Below, piece by piece: positions 60,501 through 64,000 of a stretch of 64,000 nucleotides of DNA (within the stretch, counting starts at the first letter, position 1; each line of letters starts with the position of its first letter). A program made the translations under genes and the position numbers. The notes beneath the pieces were generated by a model, which searched no databases, was not told the origin of the DNA, and was given only the letters and a program-made list of their open reading frames with translations. Source of the DNA: Xestospongia muta (lineage: Eukaryota; Porifera; Demospongiae; Haplosclerida; Petrosiidae); NCBI GenBank assembly GCA_963693285.1, contig OY848919.1, positions 2,237,827 through 2,301,826 on the forward strand. The letters are read 5' to 3'.

Positions 60501-61515
60501 TAAATATCATGAAGAATGTGAGAGAAACTGCACGGCAACTCAAAATGTTGTAGTTATCCACAAAACTACTATTATTTATTATAGTCTGGGAATTTGTTAT
60601 ACTGTAGAAATGTAATACCAATACAGTACCTGAGAATGAACCAGTATTATGAGAGAACATAGTTAAAGTTATTTGGACATTGGCTGAGAAGTTCTGTTGA
60701 GTATAGAGTATTGTCAAACCTGCAGCATTAACAACAGGAATTGAAGTGAATGTCTGTTCATGTACTAAATTACTAAGATCAGAGGGACATTTCATACTGT
60801 TGGCATAGTCAATGTTATTTACAAATCTTGCCTCTTTTATTAAAACATTCTTTTGTAAACTTTCCCCATTGCTTTCATCGGTGAACAATAACAACACTCC
60901 ATTACCTAAACTGACATTGGTATGTTGATGAAACTCAAAACTTTTTGTAGATGTGACAGTGACATTTTCTATAATAGCATTTGATGGATTAATAGCTAGA
61001 ATTGCAAACCCATAATTTTGATAAATATTAACTTCTTTGATGAGTAGTGTCTCAATATGGAGGAACAGTAGTAGAGAAGAATGATACTCTGTGAAATATA
61101 CTGGAGATGTTGTAGAGTTGATAGATGACAAGATGCTCTCATCCAGATCTCTCAAGAAAGCACCACATCCTTGGAATGATAATTTCTGTAGAGTAAGGTT
61201 ATAAAGATTTATAAAAACAAATCCACTAGTGGGATATGAAGGTTGAGAGACAGCAGCTGTAGGACATCTTATGTGAGCAAGTGAGTTTGTAGCACTTTTT
61301 ATAGTCAGTGAGTGACTAGTATTAACAAGACAAAATGATATCTTTGTAATCTCATGAGTAATATTTGTGGACAACACTATAATAGTGTCATTATTGAATG
61401 GACTAAAATGACATAAGACTGTCTCCAGCTCATTCCTGTGAGTTATATTGATCTCATGAGCAATAGCTCCTTGAGTGTTGCATAACAAACAGACTAAGAC
61501 CAGTAGTAGCAACAT
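57580..61515 (-). CDS. Gene J: intact beta-helix multi-TM receptor-like protein
   Basis: 1311 codons, the best full-length reference in the window. Residues 1-19 are a signal peptide. About 20-640 form the ectodomain with many NxS/T sites and three PMP-like repeats (FEGNRGERGAVF, FINNNAHTKGGAIYAQ at about 520-536, FINNTAGLSGSSIF). About 640-900 is cysteine-rich (CICSKNLTKC, YISPHDENQVLLE near 708, CPLGFELN near 761, CPPTKTGPLCSTC near 878). From CKQCSNWWLLTLILY (about 905), nine or ten hydrophobic segments follow, with a glycosylatable NDTSNPILKVWHRDG loop. CRPFRKMWLNVFDLF is near 1190. The tail is LDQLKQKLN type and ends REPLLSPT. Architecture suggests a plasma-membrane receptor or channel-like protein; the ligand is unknown. 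Codons for LVTVVHLS (58384-58405) differ from gene H at five third positions. Confidence 0.93.
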   Translation of the reverse strand: MLLLLVLVCLLCNTQGAIAHEINITHRNELETVLCHFSPFNNDTIIVLSTNITHEITKISFCLVNTSHSLTIKSATNSLAHIRCPTAAVSQPSYPTSGFVFINLYNLTLQKLSFQGCGAFLRDLDESILSSINSTTSPVYFTEYHSSLLLFLHIETLLIKEVNIYQNYGFAILAINPSNAIIENVTVTSTKSFEFHQHTNVSLGNGVLLLFTDESNGESLQKNVLIKEARFVNNIDYANSMKCPSDLSNLVHEQTFTSIPVVNAAGLTILYTQQNFSANVQITLTMFSHNTGSFSGTVLVLHFYSITNSQTIINNSSFVDNYNILSCRAVSLTFFMIFNKNYDTHLSNIYPLIVFNSVFKYKIAKAVIAYKANAGAVSVVIHNPPQKKDFNVTVTFTNVIFSGNVIETTGACLYANTYSNNDSGLKPLIIVLEDIIAYSNTQDGSSTSISKAGMFTMDNIKALHITGSNSHYYDNSGSVFEVIDTNIILDGKMLFEGNRGERGAVFKLYGSSSFRLNNGLRATFINNNAHTKGGAIYAQDDIYKTIKHCTFQMFYPFQNASVLNISMTFINNTAGLSGSSIFSTNLYNCYMNKLYYTDHQNEKDYYDNIFHFNSLKPNPLSISTLSSSRCICSKNLTKCIYNSNNEVVFPNIISVYPGQTLHIPMVAKDVVGNNVYTTVSLALARTNNNSGTISLSPFSSWYISPHDENQVLLESQQCTLVNFTLYKKNSNSKRINDAVLVISSPDDSSLLKIRLNLLDCPLGFELNTDTSTCQCSPVIDKLDIAGDYQPTCLVVSDNSYLQYPLPTITRPNSVAWAGLMNITNGTNQTTVFGVAQTCYEFCNIIQDYTMFLINGSDILIADPNNYFVNHLPLCPPTKTGPLCSTCTTVNGIKYSVVFGSSQCKQCSNWWLLTLILYAVAGPLLIYLLFALKLTLTTGTLNGIIFYAQTIGIVNTKFLSSHEAISLMYLSAHVFLSMLSLNLAFPFCFYNGMTELWKAGLGLLFPLYLLTIVVLLIILSRCSLRLSNRISDSSVQVLVTVVHLSFISMFTSISNIVTPINIYTNDTSNPILKVWHRDGTVEYGKGGHLILMILILLVVGPVLLSYMTILVAGRPLMRIDILREYIRPVYEAIHGPYKHNKEFFFTTRLLLLVFLYTIDILYKAGDIHKSDVIAIPVIAFYVTIEVSCRPFRKMWLNVFDLFIMWNCVIVFGISWHFFSLFSQMSNILALATIIVFLALIIVIIFHFLWVTGKLDQLKQKLNILRVKFICKFHLYFDKIHHSSRPSQSNTCDLEGLFFETCDESREPLLSPT

Positions 61516-61598
61516 CAGATAACCACTTTGTAGCTGAGATAATATCTATACTTCTATAGGTATCAGTTTGTCTGTGAAATGTGTTTATAATGTTTTGA

Positions 61599-61608
61599 CT
61601 TTTTTATA
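61599..61608 (-). promoter_or_regulatory. TATA-like box of gene J
   Basis: The minus strand reads TATAAAAAAG, 93 bp before the ATG, identical in context to gene H. Confidence 0.5.
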
Positions 61609-61744
61609 GTTTGTACAGCTATTTTGAAACTGAAACTGCTATATAATTTGTCATAACGTATCTATTTAATTAGGTTTTCAAATAGCATGTTATGTATACA
61701 TTGACATCCTAATGTAATGTTATCAAAAAGTTTAGTCTATTTTA

Positions 61745-63358
61745 ATTACTATTTATATAACAAATCCTATATGTTATAATAACACATAGCATTGTACTGG
61801 TGACTGACTTATATTATTATAGTTGATTGTATAATGACACTATTAAGGTTTTGTCCACAGAATATTACAAACATACCATTTAGAATGCTACAGACTCATT
61901 TGCTCATTTACAATGTCCTATATCTGTCTTCAATCTTCATATCCTACTAGTGGATTTGGTTTTTAAAATCTTTATAATTTAATACTACAGATATTTTGTT
62001 TCTTTACGAGTTTGAATTTAGTTATTTAATCAGTACAAGGTCTATTGTGACATAGTGTATATTCAGTTATTACTAACTATTATATTATTGGCTGTCACAA
62101 GTATGTGTAATACTTGATGACATGATCACTACAATAATATCATCAAAATGATGTTGTATGGTTGATACAACTACTATACATGCAGGTTTCAGTGATATAT
62201 AGTGTCAGTTGAAATATCCTGAAAAATTAAAAATTGCTTACTTCTTTAGTATTATCTTGTAAATGTATCTCTATTCACATTGCTTAAACAATTCCTGTTC
62301 ATCTTATTTGATAAAGAGTTACAATGATGTATGACAAATTAAGACTTTTAAAGAGACAATATATTAGATTAATTCCAAAGAAAAACTATGTTGTAAACTA
62401 TTAATGTGATAGACATAGAGGTAGAAGAAAGATAAACAAATCCAAAACTTGACTCATTGTAACTGTGATGTTTAAAAACCTTGCCTTAATCTATAACTGA
62501 GCCATAAAGAAGGAATTTTCATTAAAAAATATTATAAAGATTTTCATCAGTTTTGAGTGTGAGATATTCATTGTACTGTGATATGTATATCCTGAAAAGG
62601 GTCAAAAATTGTTTTCAATTGTTTGAACCAGAACAGCTGTTTTGAAACTGAAAGTAAAGTGGTTTTTTGTCAACAATCAAGCTAAAACACTTTAAATAGT
62701 ATGTTATGTTTACAATGTCATTTACTACTCAAACAGTACTATAATATATGTTAGAAGTACTGAAGTCTTATAGGAAAAAAATCTTTGCACTCCAATGCTT
62801 GTTTAAATTTGATGGGAATATGATGTGGGTTGAAGCTTAGAGAGGTGTGTTTGTATGAGGTTGAAGCCTCCAATAGTATGGAAGTGCATCTGTATGTGAA
62901 TCAGTAAACTGAAATTTTATTAAATAGTATGTTATGCATACAATGTCATGAAGTAATCTCAATGGATTCTAAGAGATGATGTACTCAAGGGAATAGTGTT
63001 CTATACTATGAATGTAGTATGTTATGTATACAATATATTCTAAGAAGTGATGTACTCGTATTCTATATTGTGAATAGACATACATAATACATTCAAATTA
63101 AGTTTTATATTATGATATGGAAAGACTAAATCTGTCATAAAGGTGTATTATAGTGGACATGTGTACAACACTTATGTCACAATGGTGTATTATAGTAGAC
63201 ATCATTATGTACAACACTTATAAAATGTTGATACATTAACTTCATACATGAAAGACTTACTCAATATCATATTATCATTATAGAAGGTATTATATTTTAT
63301 ATAATATACTTCATATTTCTATTAATTATAATAGACATATAACTAATCAACTGGTACA
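61745..63358. repeat. Spacer upstream of gene J
   Basis: Counterpart of 42470-44076, in the same order: truncated module, orphan gene C-type promoter, minisatellite unit, 85-bp unit, third spacer type. Confidence 0.6.
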
Positions 63359-63364
63359 TAACTG

Positions 63365-63668
63365 TGAAAGGACATTTCAGACTTTATATTTGTCTGGACA
63401 ACAAATACTAAAAATCTAAAAACAAAATCAAGGTATATATACAGTACAACAACGAATCAAAATACATCTAAGAAGTCCATAGCAACAGCCAATCAGTTAG
63501 CTGGAATAGAGTCCTTGACAGATCACAATTGATTAAAGTGAGCAAGGTTATTTTGATCTTCTAACTGGAGATCTCATCAGCAGACATGGCACACACACAT
63601 AAAGTCCTAGATTATTTTTTCAACCTCCAGTAAGCTAGTGAGATAGAGCATCCCACTGTTGTTAAAAT
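63365..63668. mobile_element. 304-bp insertion with 6-bp target duplication, duplicate
   Basis: Same insertion as at 44083-44386, flanked by TAACTG at 63359-63364 and 63669-63674. It was copied with the segmental duplication and was not a second insertion event. Confidence 0.6.
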
Positions 63669-63809
63669 TAACTGATAACACTCTACAGAGAATGTTACTG
63701 TTAATATGGTCTATACCTTTAAAATAACAGTGTGTATGTAATCCATTAGTTGTAAGTATCAAATAATACTAGTGAACACATTGTTAAGGCAGTTAGATAT
63801 TAAATCGGA

Positions 63810-64000
63810 TATGCTTCATATTGGACTGAGAGGTGGTTCTCCGGTACGTTTGTAATCTCATTAATAATATTAGTGGACAGTGCTATGATTGTGTTATTAA
63901 TCAATATACATGACTGTCTCCAGTTTATTGCTGTGAGTCATTATTGTCTGAATCTCATCAATTTCTCAAATATTGACAGAGAAAGACCAATTCTAGTAGC
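63810..64000 (-). pseudogene. C-terminus/N-terminus fused relic, cut by window edge
   Basis: Counterpart of 44529-44740. The N-terminal end runs into the right edge. Confidence 0.6.

Larger units (their letters stand above)
50490..64000. repeat. Segmental duplication, copy 2 (contains gene J)
   Basis: Counterpart of 31190-44740. The elements appear in the same order: orphan promoter, minisatellite, 85-bp repeat, fused relic, exon-like frame, membrane relic, AT-rich block, tail relic, modules, gene J, modules, 304-bp insertion and fused relic. It runs off the right edge. Confidence 0.85.

Overview
This window is metazoan nuclear DNA, most likely from a demosponge; Amphimedon-type genomes come to mind, but that is my inference from protein style and cannot be proved here. 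It is strongly AT-rich. There are no bacterial operons, ribosome-binding sites, CRISPR arrays, tRNA or rRNA genes. What it holds is one tandem multigene family, every member on the minus strand, separated by AT-rich repetitive spacers.

Each complete gene is a single uninterrupted reading frame of about 1290-1311 codons with no visible intron. The protein has a signal peptide; a long N-glycosylated ectodomain ending in PMP-like parallel beta-helix repeats (GGAI and FxxN motifs); a cysteine-rich juxtamembrane module; about nine or ten hydrophobic segments; and a short cytoplasmic tail ending in REPLLSPT or REPLLSST. It looks like a cell-surface receptor or channel-like protein. I recognise the architecture but no named gene.

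Layout, left to right. Gene A (N-terminal half, cut by the window edge), 1-1999. Gene B, 5459-9343, complete except for one in-frame TAG. A spacer with at least four tandem modules and two gene relics, 9344-15151. Gene C, 15152-19081, intact. Minisatellite spacer, 19082-21180. A 0.2-kb gene scrap, then pseudogenes D (21779-23480) and E (24630-26040). Gene F, 26298-30206, intact. A relic-rich spacer, 30207-38298. Gene H, 38299-42233, with three 1-bp frameshifts. Gene I, 45869-49738, intact. A second relic-rich spacer, 49739-57579. Gene J, 57580-61515, intact. Spacer to the right edge.

About 31.2-44.7 kb and 50.5-64.0 kb are two copies of one segmental duplication, offset by about 19.3 kb; H and J are its paired genes. 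The genes do not form a pathway. They are paralogues in a birth-and-death array with nonsense and frameshift pseudogenes, truncated scraps, ancient relics and clear mosaicism: two ectodomain types and two tail types occur in all four combinations. A conserved TATA-like box lies about 80-100 bp upstream of each start, so each gene probably has its own promoter. The spacer modules carry a similar promoter-like block facing the opposite way. Sensing, adhesion or self/non-self recognition are plausible roles for such an array, but this is inference only.
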